Assembly: GCA_002715965.1 (NCBI GenBank)
Contig: PBAL01000086.1
Location: 62,001-126,000 of the forward strand
DNA from: Verrucomicrobiales bacterium
Lineage (GTDB): Bacteria; Verrucomicrobiota; Verrucomicrobiia; Limisphaerales; JAYPXF01
DNA: 64,000 bases
Direction of reading: 5' to 3'
Part shown: piece after piece, positions 19,173 through 28,631 of the stretch
Layout of the letters: each line of letters opens with the position of its first letter
Numbering within the stretch: the stretch's first letter is position 1
The notes under the pieces: model-generated
The model's database searches: none
Seen by the model: only the letters and a program-made list of their open reading frames with translations
What the model was told of the DNA's origin: nothing
Position numbers and translations under genes: made by a program

Positions 19173-20576
19173 CTACTTCAAACCACTGAAGTACGTGACG
19201 TATGGCAGGCCTTTCGCCTCCCGATGAATCATCAAGGCCAGCTCCATCGCGTGGTAATCACCCCACATCGAACTTTCTCCATTGGGAATCTTCTGCCCCG
19301 GCGCAGTGTAATCCCAACCGTTGGGTCGGTGATAAATCGAGTGCAGGATCAAACCCTGATGTTTTGAATCCTCTGAGAGGTATGGTGCGGAAAACAGCGT
19401 GTCTGCAATTGTCAGCGCGGCGCGAGTGTAACGCTGCGGATTGACCACCTTTCGTCCGTGCTTGCTCAGCCAGCGTCCCAGGCGCAGCAATCCCTGCGCG
19501 GCAATTGCCGCGGCTGAACTGTCCACCGGCTCCCAACGATTGTACGGATTCGATTTCCGATCCAGATGCCCCGGCATGCGATGAAGATTCGGAGCGCCGG
19601 TGTCCCACATGGGAATCCCATCGCGACACGAGTTCTCGAGGTAAAAGTCCGCTGTCGCCATTGCAGCTTTGAGGAAACTTCCTTCCAGAAAGCCAGTGCT
19701 GTAGCGCCCCTTCTTGCGCCCGGCCTTTTCCTTCCAATGCCGACTGCCCAGGAATTCCAACTGCTCGGCGAACCCGCAGATCGCCCAGGCGAGCCCGCGA
19801 GTCCAGGTGGAGAACGGGGAATACCCCTGCTGCGTGCTCGGACATCGAAAGACGCCGTTGTTGGTGTTGAACACCGCCTCGTGCACCGTACGCCCACGCA
19901 CGTCGTAGTCATCCCGGCCGTCCCCGTAGTAAACGGAATAACGGGCAGTGTTCACCGCGTGTTCTGCCAGCCGGTTCAACAAGGAAATCGCTTGATCCTG
20001 TTCCCCCATCAAGACATGCCCCAGGGCATGGGCAGCACCCAATGCCCGGCAAGAACGAATGGTGTCCACAAACAACGAGTGCGGGCCGTTGAACGAGTGA
20101 ATAAAGCCCGATCCATCCTCCGTCTCCGTCCAACGTGCGGCCTGCACAGCGCCGGACACTTTCAGCGCCAATTCGCAAAAATCCTTCGTCCCCGGATCTT
20201 TCGGAATCCGCCCCTCATTCATCAGGCGCAGGAGATTCCCGTAGGTCGACACATTGTTGAAACCATGATCGTGCACGCCGATGTGGGAAACATGGCTGGC
20301 CATATACTTCACCGTGTTTTTGCGGCCCAGCTCCAGGAACTTCTCCTCATCCGTCGCGTCGAATTGCAGGATCGCACAACCGAACTGAAATCCCTGCGTC
20401 CACTCCGTCCAGCCGCGCGTCGTGTATTTGCCCTTCTCGGTGAAAACCGGCGTCCCTTTTGCCGATTTCCAAGAGCGTTGAATGCTCGAAATCTTCTTCG
20501 CCGAGAGTTCGAAAACTCGTTCGACCTTCTTCTCCAGTCGCTTCGCGGTGATGCGGTTGTCAATCTTGATGGCCAT
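19173..20576 (-). CDS. Glycoside hydrolase family 88-like (unsaturated glucuronyl hydrolase)
   Basis: WTEWTQGFQFGCAILQFDATDE..., HDHGFNNVSTYGNLLRLM, STQQGYSPFSTWTRGLAWAICGFAEQLEFL, DTGAPNLHRMPGHLDRKSNPYNRWEPVDSSAAAIAAQGLLRLG. Confidence 0.85.
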   Translation of the reverse strand: MAIKIDNRITAKRLEKKVERVFELSAKKISSIQRSWKSAKGTPVFTEKGKYTTRGWTEWTQGFQFGCAILQFDATDEEKFLELGRKNTVKYMASHVSHIGVHDHGFNNVSTYGNLLRLMNEGRIPKDPGTKDFCELALKVSGAVQAARWTETEDGSGFIHSFNGPHSLFVDTIRSCRALGAAHALGHVLMGEQDQAISLLNRLAEHAVNTARYSVYYGDGRDDYDVRGRTVHEAVFNTNNGVFRCPSTQQGYSPFSTWTRGLAWAICGFAEQLEFLGSRHWKEKAGRKKGRYSTGFLEGSFLKAAMATADFYLENSCRDGIPMWDTGAPNLHRMPGHLDRKSNPYNRWEPVDSSAAAIAAQGLLRLGRWLSKHGRKVVNPQRYTRAALTIADTLFSAPYLSEDSKHQGLILHSIYHRPNGWDYTAPGQKIPNGESSMWGDYHAMELALMIHREAKGLPYVTYFSGLK

Positions 20577-20822
20577 GGTCGTCTGTTTCTAAGTGCCCTT
20601 TACTGAGCTGCAGGCTAACGCCCGCCGCGAAGAAATCGCGAACTCAATCTTTCATCCATTGGTTCGATCTGCCAGCTGGCTGGTGGGCAACTGGAAGTCT
20701 TGGTCCTGAATATTGAACGCTCACCCTCTCGACAACATCTTCATGATCGGGCAATCCACCGTGACTCCCGATCGGGGTTTCAAGGGAGTTGCGGAAGAAT
20801 TCGTCCGCGGTCAATATCCGGT

Positions 20823-22226
20823 ATGCAAGCTCGGCCCAGCCCTCAATTCCTCCTCGCGGCATTCGTGCTGGTGTCGGCGAATCTGTGGGCTGCTCCAATC
20901 AATTACACGCCACCGAATCCGCTGCGTCCGAATATCATCTGGATCATCGCCAACGATCTCGGATACGGCGACCTCGGCAGCTACGGCCAGAAGGAAATCA
21001 AGACCGTCCATCTCGATCGGATGGCCCGGGAAGGAATGCGCTTCACCAGTTTCACCGCGCCCAGTCCCGAAAACCTCGTCACCCGGGCCAGCATGCTCAC
21101 CGGCCGCGATCCGCGTCACCTCGATCTCTATACCAACGCACCTGTTGCCATCGAACCGGGCATTCCCACCGTGTCGCAGATTCTCAAGGAATCCGGTTAT
21201 CGCACTGGCTACCTCGGCAACTGGGCGCTGGGTGAGCCTCATCATTACAGTCAGCCCCAGCGGAAGGGATTCATCGACTGGGCCGGCACGCTGGTGCCCC
21301 AGAAAAAACTCGTGCTCTATCCACGCACCATGTGGCGGACCGATCCGCTGGCGAATGTCGATCGGCTGATCAGCATTCCGCAGTGGCCCGGGAAATACAC
21401 CTCCGCCAATGAGTTCTACATGCGCGGCCTGACAAACTACGTGCGAATCCACCCCCCGGATCCATACAACAAATTCACACCGTTTTTTCTCGTCGTTTCC
21501 TTCGCCCTGCCCAACCCGCTTGATCTTCATCCCGGCCACACCAACGATTTTCGCGCTGTTCCGACTGATGGCCGCTATGGCAACAAAACCTGGCCCAAGC
21601 CACACAAGCAACGCGCAGCCGCGGTAACACAGCTCGACCAGTACGTGGGCAACCTCTTTCGCACCTTGGAGTCTCACAAGCAGGTGACGAACACTGTCGT
21701 CTTCCTGACCAGCGATGGCGGTGCCTTCGAGCGAAACAAGGCGAAGGCGGATTTCTTCAAGAGCAATGGTCCGTTGCGCGGCAGGTCAGGCGACCTCACC
21801 GAAGGCGGACTGCGCGTGCCGCTCCTTGTGCGCTGGGTGACCAAGGTCAATCCCAGCCAAACCAATCATCTCATGTTCACGCACGCAGACCTGATGCCCA
21901 CCACCCTGGAACTCGCCGGCGCCAAGCCGCCGAAAGGACTCGATGGCATTTCATTCGCCAATGCGGTCTTCAGTCGAAAGCAGACCAATCTGCATGAGTC
22001 ATTCGTCTGGGAAGGAACCAATGGCGTTGCCATCCGCGAAAGCGCGTGGAAAGCCATTTACGAGACCAACACCTGGACTCTCTTCAACCTCGAACATGAC
22101 CTTGGCGAGGCGACGAATGTGGTGGAAGAACACAGCGCCGTGCTCGAACGATTGAAGAGCCATCTAGTCCGTTGGAGGCGGGATGACGCGGAGAGTGAAT
22201 CCGCTCCCGCAGGAGGCAGCAATTGA
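20823..22226 (+). CDS. Sulfatase-fold protein lacking the FGly motif (putative pseudo-sulfatase)
   Basis: RPNIIWIIANDLGYGDLGSYGQ; expected CxPSR position reads SPENLVTRASMLTG (Asn at 21072-21074); TEGGLRVPLLVRW conserved. In-frame ATG at 20823 begins a signal peptide (MQARPSPQFLLAAFVLVSANLWA). Confidence 0.85.
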   Translation: MQARPSPQFLLAAFVLVSANLWAAPINYTPPNPLRPNIIWIIANDLGYGDLGSYGQKEIKTVHLDRMAREGMRFTSFTAPSPENLVTRASMLTGRDPRHLDLYTNAPVAIEPGIPTVSQILKESGYRTGYLGNWALGEPHHYSQPQRKGFIDWAGTLVPQKKLVLYPRTMWRTDPLANVDRLISIPQWPGKYTSANEFYMRGLTNYVRIHPPDPYNKFTPFFLVVSFALPNPLDLHPGHTNDFRAVPTDGRYGNKTWPKPHKQRAAAVTQLDQYVGNLFRTLESHKQVTNTVVFLTSDGGAFERNKAKADFFKSNGPLRGRSGDLTEGGLRVPLLVRWVTKVNPSQTNHLMFTHADLMPTTLELAGAKPPKGLDGISFANAVFSRKQTNLHESFVWEGTNGVAIRESAWKAIYETNTWTLFNLEHDLGEATNVVEEHSAVLERLKSHLVRWRRDDAESESAPAGGSN

Positions 22227-23494
22227 GCGAAGGGCAACAAAGTGGCAGGTGGCTGCCCTGGTTGATCGCCCTCATCTGCGCCGGTGGCGCCGTCTGGATC
22301 ACATTCAAACCTGCCGAGGTGATCATTCCGGAAAACACCAACAAGCCTCCCGAAACCAAGATCGGCAAGATGGCAGCTAACTTCACCATCAAGATCGAGG
22401 ACCCAAACGACTATTTCAAGGGCATCGTCCGACCTGGATACATCACCCTTCCAAGAACCAACCTGGCAGCGACCCTCGAAGCACCCGAACCCTTCGGCAC
22501 CGGCGCGGCAACCTGCGGTGAATGCCATGCCGACAAACTCAAGGGAGCCAGCGCGACCAGTCATTTCCACACCAGCCAGGTTCTCACCAATGGCATCCTC
22601 TCACGCATGTTCGAGGCGGACCGAGCCACGATGCAGACAAAGCAACCGGGACTGACGTTCCGGATGTACAAGGAAAATGGCCGCCACTACCAGGCCGTTC
22701 TCTGGAAAGACGAGGAAGTTCACCGGGCACCGATCGATCTGATCTTCGGTTCCGGCAAACTCGGATTCACGTTTTCCTACTGGCAGGGCGAGGAACTCTT
22801 CGAACTACCCGTGTCTTATCTGACCGCATCGGATTCCTGGGTGAACAGTCCGGGTTATCCCGACGGCACGGCTCTTTACTCGCGCCCCATCATCCAGGAT
22901 TGCCTCACCTGTCACGCCACCCACGCGTCCGCGTTCACCGACGATCCGCAGAGCTTCCGTTTCAAGCAGCGAATGATCGTTGCTGGAATCACCTGCGAAC
23001 GCTGCCACGGCGACGGTCGCAAACACGTGGCCTACCACCGCACGAACCCGGATGCCTCCGACTCAAAATTCATCCGGCATCCCGGCAAACTCGAACGCAG
23101 CCAACTCAATCAACTCTGCTCCGAATGCCACGGCGGACTTGGCGATGAAACCGATGAAAAGCCTGGCGTACATTCCAACAACCAGATTCAGCGCCTGGCC
23201 AAGAGCGCCTGCTTCACCAAGAGCGGGGGCATGCGCTGCACCGACTGCCACAACCCGCACCAACTCGAACGCGGCAACCAGAAGCTCTTCGCCGAACGTT
23301 GCCAGACATGCCACCAAGTCGAGGATTGTGGAGATTTCAAACCCGCGCGACGCGAACAATTCGCCACCAACTGCGCGTCATGCCACATGGAACGCATGCC
23401 CCTGCTGGATATCGCCATCGAGAAAGATGGCAATGTTGTCTATCCCGAACTGGTCGACCATTTCATCCGCGTGATTAAGAAAAGCGAGAACTGA
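22223..23494 (+). CDS. Membrane-anchored multiheme c-type cytochrome (7 CxxCH motifs)
   Basis: CGECH, CLTCH, CERCH, CSECH, CTDCH, CQTCH, CASCH; N-terminal TM WLPWLIALICAGGAVWITF; TTG start overlaps the upstream stop (TTGA). Confidence 0.9.
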   Translation: MSEGQQSGRWLPWLIALICAGGAVWITFKPAEVIIPENTNKPPETKIGKMAANFTIKIEDPNDYFKGIVRPGYITLPRTNLAATLEAPEPFGTGAATCGECHADKLKGASATSHFHTSQVLTNGILSRMFEADRATMQTKQPGLTFRMYKENGRHYQAVLWKDEEVHRAPIDLIFGSGKLGFTFSYWQGEELFELPVSYLTASDSWVNSPGYPDGTALYSRPIIQDCLTCHATHASAFTDDPQSFRFKQRMIVAGITCERCHGDGRKHVAYHRTNPDASDSKFIRHPGKLERSQLNQLCSECHGGLGDETDEKPGVHSNNQIQRLAKSACFTKSGGMRCTDCHNPHQLERGNQKLFAERCQTCHQVEDCGDFKPARREQFATNCASCHMERMPLLDIAIEKDGNVVYPELVDHFIRVIKKSEN

Positions 23495-23548
23495 ATCCCG
23501 CCCGGATCACCAGGACCGACATTCGTCCATAAGACCGCGCCACGAGCC

Positions 23549-24108
23549 ATGGCGGCCACTCCCCCACCTCTTCCCAAACGCGAGCAGGGCATGAACGCCA
23601 TCACGATATTCGCGGTCGCCGTCGGTGGCGCACTCATCGCCTTGGTGATGTTCTTCTACGCCCAATATGAGCTGCACGTACCTGAGACTTACGCTCAACC
23701 CGGTGATGAAGTATCCGATTCATTGAAACAGGTGATGCGCCGACAAGGCCTCCTGCAGAGCAACGAAGTTGTGCTCTACTTCTACTCGGAAGGTATTTGG
23801 TCGGTGGTCGAAGACGGAAACATGATCACGGACAAACGGGTGGTCTCTTGGACGAACGAGGACCATGACCTGGAGATCGATTCACAACCTATCCCGAAAT
23901 ACAAGAGATCACACCTGAGTGATCCGAGTCCTTCTTTGACAACACGCTCATCGGAGTCGACACCGAGGATTTCTCATTCCATCTCTGGGTCTCAACAATG
24001 CGCGGGCGCGACCACGATTTCTATCAACTCCTCGTGGACACTTGGAAAACCAACCGGTCAGAGCCGGGCACAAATCAAGCATGGAAATTGAGATGCCCGG
24101 CAATGTGA
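23549..24108 (+). pseudogene. Single-TM membrane protein, apparently frameshifted
   Basis: N-terminal frame is coding-like (PPPLPKREQGMNAITIFAVAVGGALIALVMFFYAQ...). Another frame carries a coding-like continuation SESFFDNTLIGVDTEDFSFHLWVSTMRGRDHDFYQLLVDTWKTN ending at TGA 24106-24108. Confidence 0.55.
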
Positions 24109-24160
24109 ATCCGACAACTCCTTCCTCGACGTCTGGGACATCGAACGCTTCCATCACCAC

Positions 24161-25381
24161 ATGCACAAGCTGAGAATCATATTCCTCGCCATCGCCGTTT
24201 CATTTACAGCCAGATCAGCGGAAAATCCCGGCTATCTCTACAAAGCCGGTGTCGCAACCGCAGTGATTACGCCCGATCGGCCGATGCCCATGGCAGGATA
24301 TGGCGCCCGCAAGAAACCGGCGGAAGGCAAAGACCAGGATCTGTATGGCAAGGTGCTGGCGATCGAAGATCAAAAAGGAAATCGTGTGGTCTTCATCACG
24401 CTCGATCTCATCGGCGTGATCTCGGAATTGCGGACAGCCGTTGAGAACGGACTGGCCGAGGATCATAAACTTCCTGCACATGCATTGGTGATGAACGCCT
24501 CCCACACGCATTGCGGCCCCGCTTACGGTCGTCCGGAGTTGAAGGATTACTTTGATTCGATTGTAAAGAAGCTTCGCGCCGCGACCACGAAGGCCATCAA
24601 GGGCATGCAGCCGGCAAAACTAAGTTATGCCCATGCGAAATGCGCGTTCGCGATGAATCGGCGTACGCCCACGGACAAGGGCTTCCGAAATCACCCCAAC
24701 CCAAATGGACCGGTCGATCACACCGTGCCCGTTCTGCGAGTGGATGATACGGAAGGAAAGCTCTTCGCCGTGATGTTTGGTTACTCCTGCCACAACACGA
24801 GCGTGGGATACCTTCGCTGGTTGGGGGACTACGCCGGTTTTGCTCAACAGTATTTCGAGGAAGACCACCCGGGGGTGACGGCGATGTTCATGATGAATTG
24901 TGGGGGCGATCAAAATCCCTATCCACGTGGCACAGCAGAGTGGGCAGCCAAGCATGGGCGTTCACTTGCCACCGCAGTTGAAGCCGCACTTGAGGTAACT
25001 CAACGATACTTCTATCACCAAAACCGCCTGAAAGGGGGAATCCAGACAGCCCTGAAACACGTAAATCTGGAATTCACCACCGAAAAGCGTGATCCCTTCC
25101 CCTACCCCGTCCAGGTCATCCAATTCGGAAACGATCTAACCTTCGTCACGCTCGGGAACGAGGTCACCGTAGACTACTCCCTGCGCCTGAAGCGGGAGCT
25201 GGGTGGCGAAGGCAAACCCGTAATCTGGGTCGCCGGATACTCAAACGTCTACTCCGGTTACATCCCCAGCAAACGTGTGTTATTGGAAGGTGGCTATGAA
25301 GCGAGGAGCAGGCCGTGGAAGCCCGATCTGGAAGAACGCATCATCAAGACAGCTCACGAGCTGTTCCATAATTTCAATTGA
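24161..25381 (+). CDS. Neutral/alkaline ceramidase-like secreted protein
   Basis: YKAGVATAVITPDRPMPMAGYGARKKPAEG..., DLYGKVLAIEDQKGNRVVFITLDLIG, VMNASHTHCGPAYG. Confidence 0.85.
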   Translation: MHKLRIIFLAIAVSFTARSAENPGYLYKAGVATAVITPDRPMPMAGYGARKKPAEGKDQDLYGKVLAIEDQKGNRVVFITLDLIGVISELRTAVENGLAEDHKLPAHALVMNASHTHCGPAYGRPELKDYFDSIVKKLRAATTKAIKGMQPAKLSYAHAKCAFAMNRRTPTDKGFRNHPNPNGPVDHTVPVLRVDDTEGKLFAVMFGYSCHNTSVGYLRWLGDYAGFAQQYFEEDHPGVTAMFMMNCGGDQNPYPRGTAEWAAKHGRSLATAVEAALEVTQRYFYHQNRLKGGIQTALKHVNLEFTTEKRDPFPYPVQVIQFGNDLTFVTLGNEVTVDYSLRLKRELGGEGKPVIWVAGYSNVYSGYIPSKRVLLEGGYEARSRPWKPDLEERIIKTAHELFHNFN

Positions 25382-25584
25382 GTCTCGTAGCAGCCGACGT
25401 GAAAAGGCTCAGATTTCTGTGATTCCAGTTTCGATTGCCAGCCCACTCCCAACCGCCTACCTGGATTCGCTTACGTTCTCAGAGTGCGCCGTTTCAAGTC
25501 AGCTGAGTCAGCTAAAAGGGAATTATTCCGGACAACCGAGAGCCAAACAGTCAAAAATAGACCCCGGCAGACGGCACATCAGAT

Positions 25585-25671
25585 GGGTTTGACCGGAGAT
25601 GTGTCCGAAGTTCAACTCACAAGACCCTGTGCTGACGGCATACCATAGAACATCAAACTAGGGTCCAACCC
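25585..25671 (-). repeat. Dispersed repeat, copy B (87 bp, imperfect terminal inverted repeats)
   Basis: GGGTTTGACCGG ... CTCACAAGACCCTGTGCTGACGGCATACCATAGAACATCAAACTAGGGTCCAACCC; ends GGGTTTGACC vs rc GGGTTGGACC (9/10). Confidence 0.88.
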
Positions 25672-25745
25672 AGTGTAATTGACTCTATTTCTGGACGTTT
25701 AGGATGTTGAGACGTGACCACTTTGCATTCTTCCCCCTGAACGAA

Positions 25746-25770
25746 AAAGCCCGCTCATTGAGCGGGCTTT
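25746..25770 (-). terminator. Terminator of the ribosomal protein operon downstream of rplQ
   Basis: Perfect hairpin AAAGCCCGCTCATTGAGCGGGCTTT followed on the minus strand by TTTTTCGTTC. Confidence 0.85.
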
Positions 25771-25799
25771 CGTGAATCATATTGTTCCGACGGAGTCGG

Positions 25800-26255
25800 T
25801 TATTCAGCGTCCTCGGGCTCTTGGCCGTCGGCTTCGACCCATTCGAGGATGGCGGTTTCGGCAGCATCGCCACGACGCCGGCCGAGCTTGATGATACGGG
25901 TGTAGCCACCCTTGCGATCCTTGAATCCGGGCGCGATTTCATCGAAGAGGATGTGAACCACGTCTTCTTCGTTGCGCCACTTCTCACGGACGTCCTTGCC
26001 TTTCAAGGTCGGCTTGCCACGGAAGTAGGTCCGGGCGCTGGTCTTGAGGCGGGCGGCTGCGAGTCGGCGGGCGTGAATGGTGTTCTTCTTGCCAAGCGTG
26101 ATCATCTTTTCAGCGACTGGTTTGGCTGCTTTCGCCTTCGCCAGCGTGGTGGTGATCCGCTTCTTCTTGATCAGGCTGCAGACCATGTTCGCGAGCATCG
26201 CGTTCCGGTGATCGCCTTTGCGGCCAAGTTTGGCGTTTCGTTTCAGGTGACGCAT
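25800..26255 (-). CDS. rplQ: Ribosomal protein L17
   Basis: MRHLKRNAKLGRKGDHRNAMLANMVCSLIKKKRITTTLAKAKAAKPVAEKMITLGK. Confidence 0.97.
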   Translation of the reverse strand: MRHLKRNAKLGRKGDHRNAMLANMVCSLIKKKRITTTLAKAKAAKPVAEKMITLGKKNTIHARRLAAARLKTSARTYFRGKPTLKGKDVREKWRNEEDVVHILFDEIAPGFKDRKGGYTRIIKLGRRRGDAAETAILEWVEADGQEPEDAE

Positions 26256-26296
26256 GGGTCGTTCTTTCTTTCTGCGGCCTTGCCGCGTTAATCAAC

Positions 26297-27313
26297 TCAG
26301 ACGCCGAAGACTTTTTCTTCCTTCGGCGGATCCAAAAGGGACTGATCGATGGACATGCCGAGACCAAGGCCGAGCTGCACGAGCTTGTCCTTGATTTCGT
26401 TGAGCGACTTCTTGCCGAAGTTGCGGTACTTGAGCATGTCGCTCTCGGTCTTTATGGCCAACTGACCAACGGTCGTGATGTTGGCGTTGTTCAGACAGTT
26501 CGCGGCACGGACGCTGAGCTCGATCTCGTTGACGCTCATGTTGAGAAGCTTCTTGAGCTTCACCTTTTCCTCGTCCTGCTTGTCGACCACTTCCTCGAAT
26601 TGGATGGCGTTCTCATCGTAGTTGACGAAGACGTCGAGGTGATGGCGGAGAATTGCGGATGCCTGGGTCAGGGCGTCGTCCGGAGTGAGGCGACCGTCGG
26701 TCCAGACTTCAAGCACAAGGCGATCGTAGTCGGTGCGTTGTCCGACACGCGCGTCTTCCACGCCATAGCGCACTCGCTTGACGGGGGAGAAAATGGAGTC
26801 GATGGGGATCACGCCGATGGGCTGATCGGGCACCTTGTTGGCGTCGCCCGGACAGAATCCGCGTCCGACACGGACTTCCATCTCCATGCTGAACTTCTTC
26901 TTCTTGTCCAGGGTGCAGATGACCTGGTCTGGGTTGACGACCTCCACGTGCTGGTTGACTTCAATGTCACCGGCAACGACGGCGCCGTCCTTGTTGACGT
27001 TCAGCAGGAGGTGTTGGGGATCGTGCGTGTCGCACTTGAAAAGAACGTTCTTCAGGTTGAGCACGATCTCGGTGACGTCTTCGACCACTCCGGGGATGGT
27101 GGCGAATTCGTGCATCGCGCCGTCAATCTTGACGGAGGTGATGCTGGCGCCTTCGAGTGAGCTGAGAAGCACACGGCGAAGGGAGTTACCGATCGTGTGA
27201 CCGTAACCGGTTTCAAACGGCTCGGCGTAGAACTTGGCATAGTTGTCCGAGGCAGTTGATTCTTCCTTCTTCAACTGCTTCGGCATTTCGAAGCGACCTA
27301 AACGGATTGGCAT
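26297..27313 (-). CDS. rpoA: RNA polymerase subunit alpha
   Basis: YGHTIGNSLRRVLLSSLEGASITSVKIDGAMHEFATIPGVVEDVTEIVLNLK; alpha-CTD LSVRAANCLNNANITTVGQLAIKTESDMLKYRNFGKKSLNEIK. Confidence 0.98.
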   Translation of the reverse strand: MPIRLGRFEMPKQLKKEESTASDNYAKFYAEPFETGYGHTIGNSLRRVLLSSLEGASITSVKIDGAMHEFATIPGVVEDVTEIVLNLKNVLFKCDTHDPQHLLLNVNKDGAVVAGDIEVNQHVEVVNPDQVICTLDKKKKFSMEMEVRVGRGFCPGDANKVPDQPIGVIPIDSIFSPVKRVRYGVEDARVGQRTDYDRLVLEVWTDGRLTPDDALTQASAILRHHLDVFVNYDENAIQFEEVVDKQDEEKVKLKKLLNMSVNEIELSVRAANCLNNANITTVGQLAIKTESDMLKYRNFGKKSLNEIKDKLVQLGLGLGMSIDQSLLDPPKEEKVFGV

Positions 27314-27418
27314 TATCTATCTTTCTGTTTATGCAATTTTAACCTGGCCATAGCGGCTACATTCCCGTCTGCCGCAGGCCCATATAATTGCACCATACTC
27401 CCACCCGGGAGCACTGGT

Positions 27419-28030
27419 TTAACGGGAATAAAATTCGACGATGGTCTGGATGTTTCCGACCGGCTGGAGTTCGTCCAAGGTCGGGAGGCGAAGGAGCGAG
27501 CCTTTGAAGCTGTCCTTCTGGAGCTGCAACCAGTCCGGGATGGGCCGGCTGGCGGACAATTCCATGTTGCGGGTCGCCAACTGGCGGGAACCACTCTTGT
27601 CCTTCACTTCCACCACGTCGTTCACCTTTACGTGAAAACTGGATGCGCTGACCTTCGTGCCATTCACGAGGATGTGGCCATGGCTCACCATCTGGCGGGC
27701 AGCTGCGCGGGTCGTTGCCAAACCGAGACCGAAGACAACGCTGTCGAGACGGCTCTCGAGAATCTGTAGCATGATCTCACCGGTAACACCGCGCTTGGAA
27801 GCGGCTTCGGCGTAAGCGCGTCGGAACTGTTTCTCCTGCAAGCCATAGAAGAAACGAACCTTCTGCTTCTCGGCCAAGGCCATGGCGTAATCGGTTGCCT
27901 TGCGACGACCACCCTTGGGGCCGTGCTGGCCGGGGCCATAACCTCGGCGCTCAAGATATTTGGACGGCCCAAAAAGAGGCGTACCGAATCGGCGGCTCAG
28001 ACGTGTGCGGGGACCTGTGTAACGTGACAT
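27419..28030 (-). CDS. rpsD: Ribosomal protein S4
   Basis: MSRYTGPRTRLSRRFGTPLFGPSKYLERRGYGPGQHG...; S4 domain LDSVVFGLGLATTRAAARQMVSHGHILVNG. Confidence 0.98.
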   Translation of the reverse strand: MSRYTGPRTRLSRRFGTPLFGPSKYLERRGYGPGQHGPKGGRRKATDYAMALAEKQKVRFFYGLQEKQFRRAYAEAASKRGVTGEIMLQILESRLDSVVFGLGLATTRAAARQMVSHGHILVNGTKVSASSFHVKVNDVVEVKDKSGSRQLATRNMELSASRPIPDWLQLQKDSFKGSLLRLPTLDELQPVGNIQTIVEFYSR

Positions 28031-28051
28031 CTGTTGATCGTGTTAAATGTT

Positions 28052-28615
28052 TTAGACGCGGCGCTTCTTGCGCGGACGGCAACCGTTATGCGGAACCGGT
28101 GTGGTGTCCTTGATGGAGTTGATTTCCAGACCGATGGCCTGCAATGCACGAATGGCGGATTCACGACCGGAACCGGGACCCTTCACGCGGACTTCGACTT
28201 CCTTCAGACCGTGGGACATGGCCTGGCGGGCAGCGTCCTGGGCAACCTGTTGGGCAGCGTAAGCCGTGCTCTTGCGGGAACCACGGAAACCAACACGGCC
28301 GGCAGTGGACCAGGAGATCACGTTCCCTCGCATGTCGGTGATGGAAACGAGTGTGTTGTTGAAAGTGGCGACGATGGTAACCACGCCGTTGGTCACGTTT
28401 TTGGACCCCTTGGCCTTGATGATCTTGGCGGGACCCTTGTCGTCTTCACCGAGCAGTTGTGCGGCGGTCGGTGCCGCGGCACCTGCCGAATCATCCTTCT
28501 TGGCGTCGTCTTTCTTGGCAGCAGGCTTTTCAGCCTTGGCAGGCTTCTTTTCTTCTGCTGCAGGTGCAGCCGCTTCGGGCGCTGCTGCTTCTGGTTTGTC
28601 TTTTTCGTCAGCCAT
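28052..28615 (-). CDS. rpsK: Ribosomal protein S11 with Ala/Lys/Glu-rich N-terminal extension
   Basis: [50 protein letters not shown]...[18 protein letters not shown]; ~70 aa low-complexity N-terminus. Confidence 0.97.
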   Translation of the reverse strand: MADEKDKPEAAAPEAAAPAAEEKKPAKAEKPAAKKDDAKKDDSAGAAAPTAAQLLGEDDKGPAKIIKAKGSKNVTNGVVTIVATFNNTLVSITDMRGNVISWSTAGRVGFRGSRKSTAYAAQQVAQDAARQAMSHGLKEVEVRVKGPGSGRESAIRALQAIGLEINSIKDTTPVPHNGCRPRKKRRV

Positions 28616-28631
28616 AGGTCAGAAAATGTTC

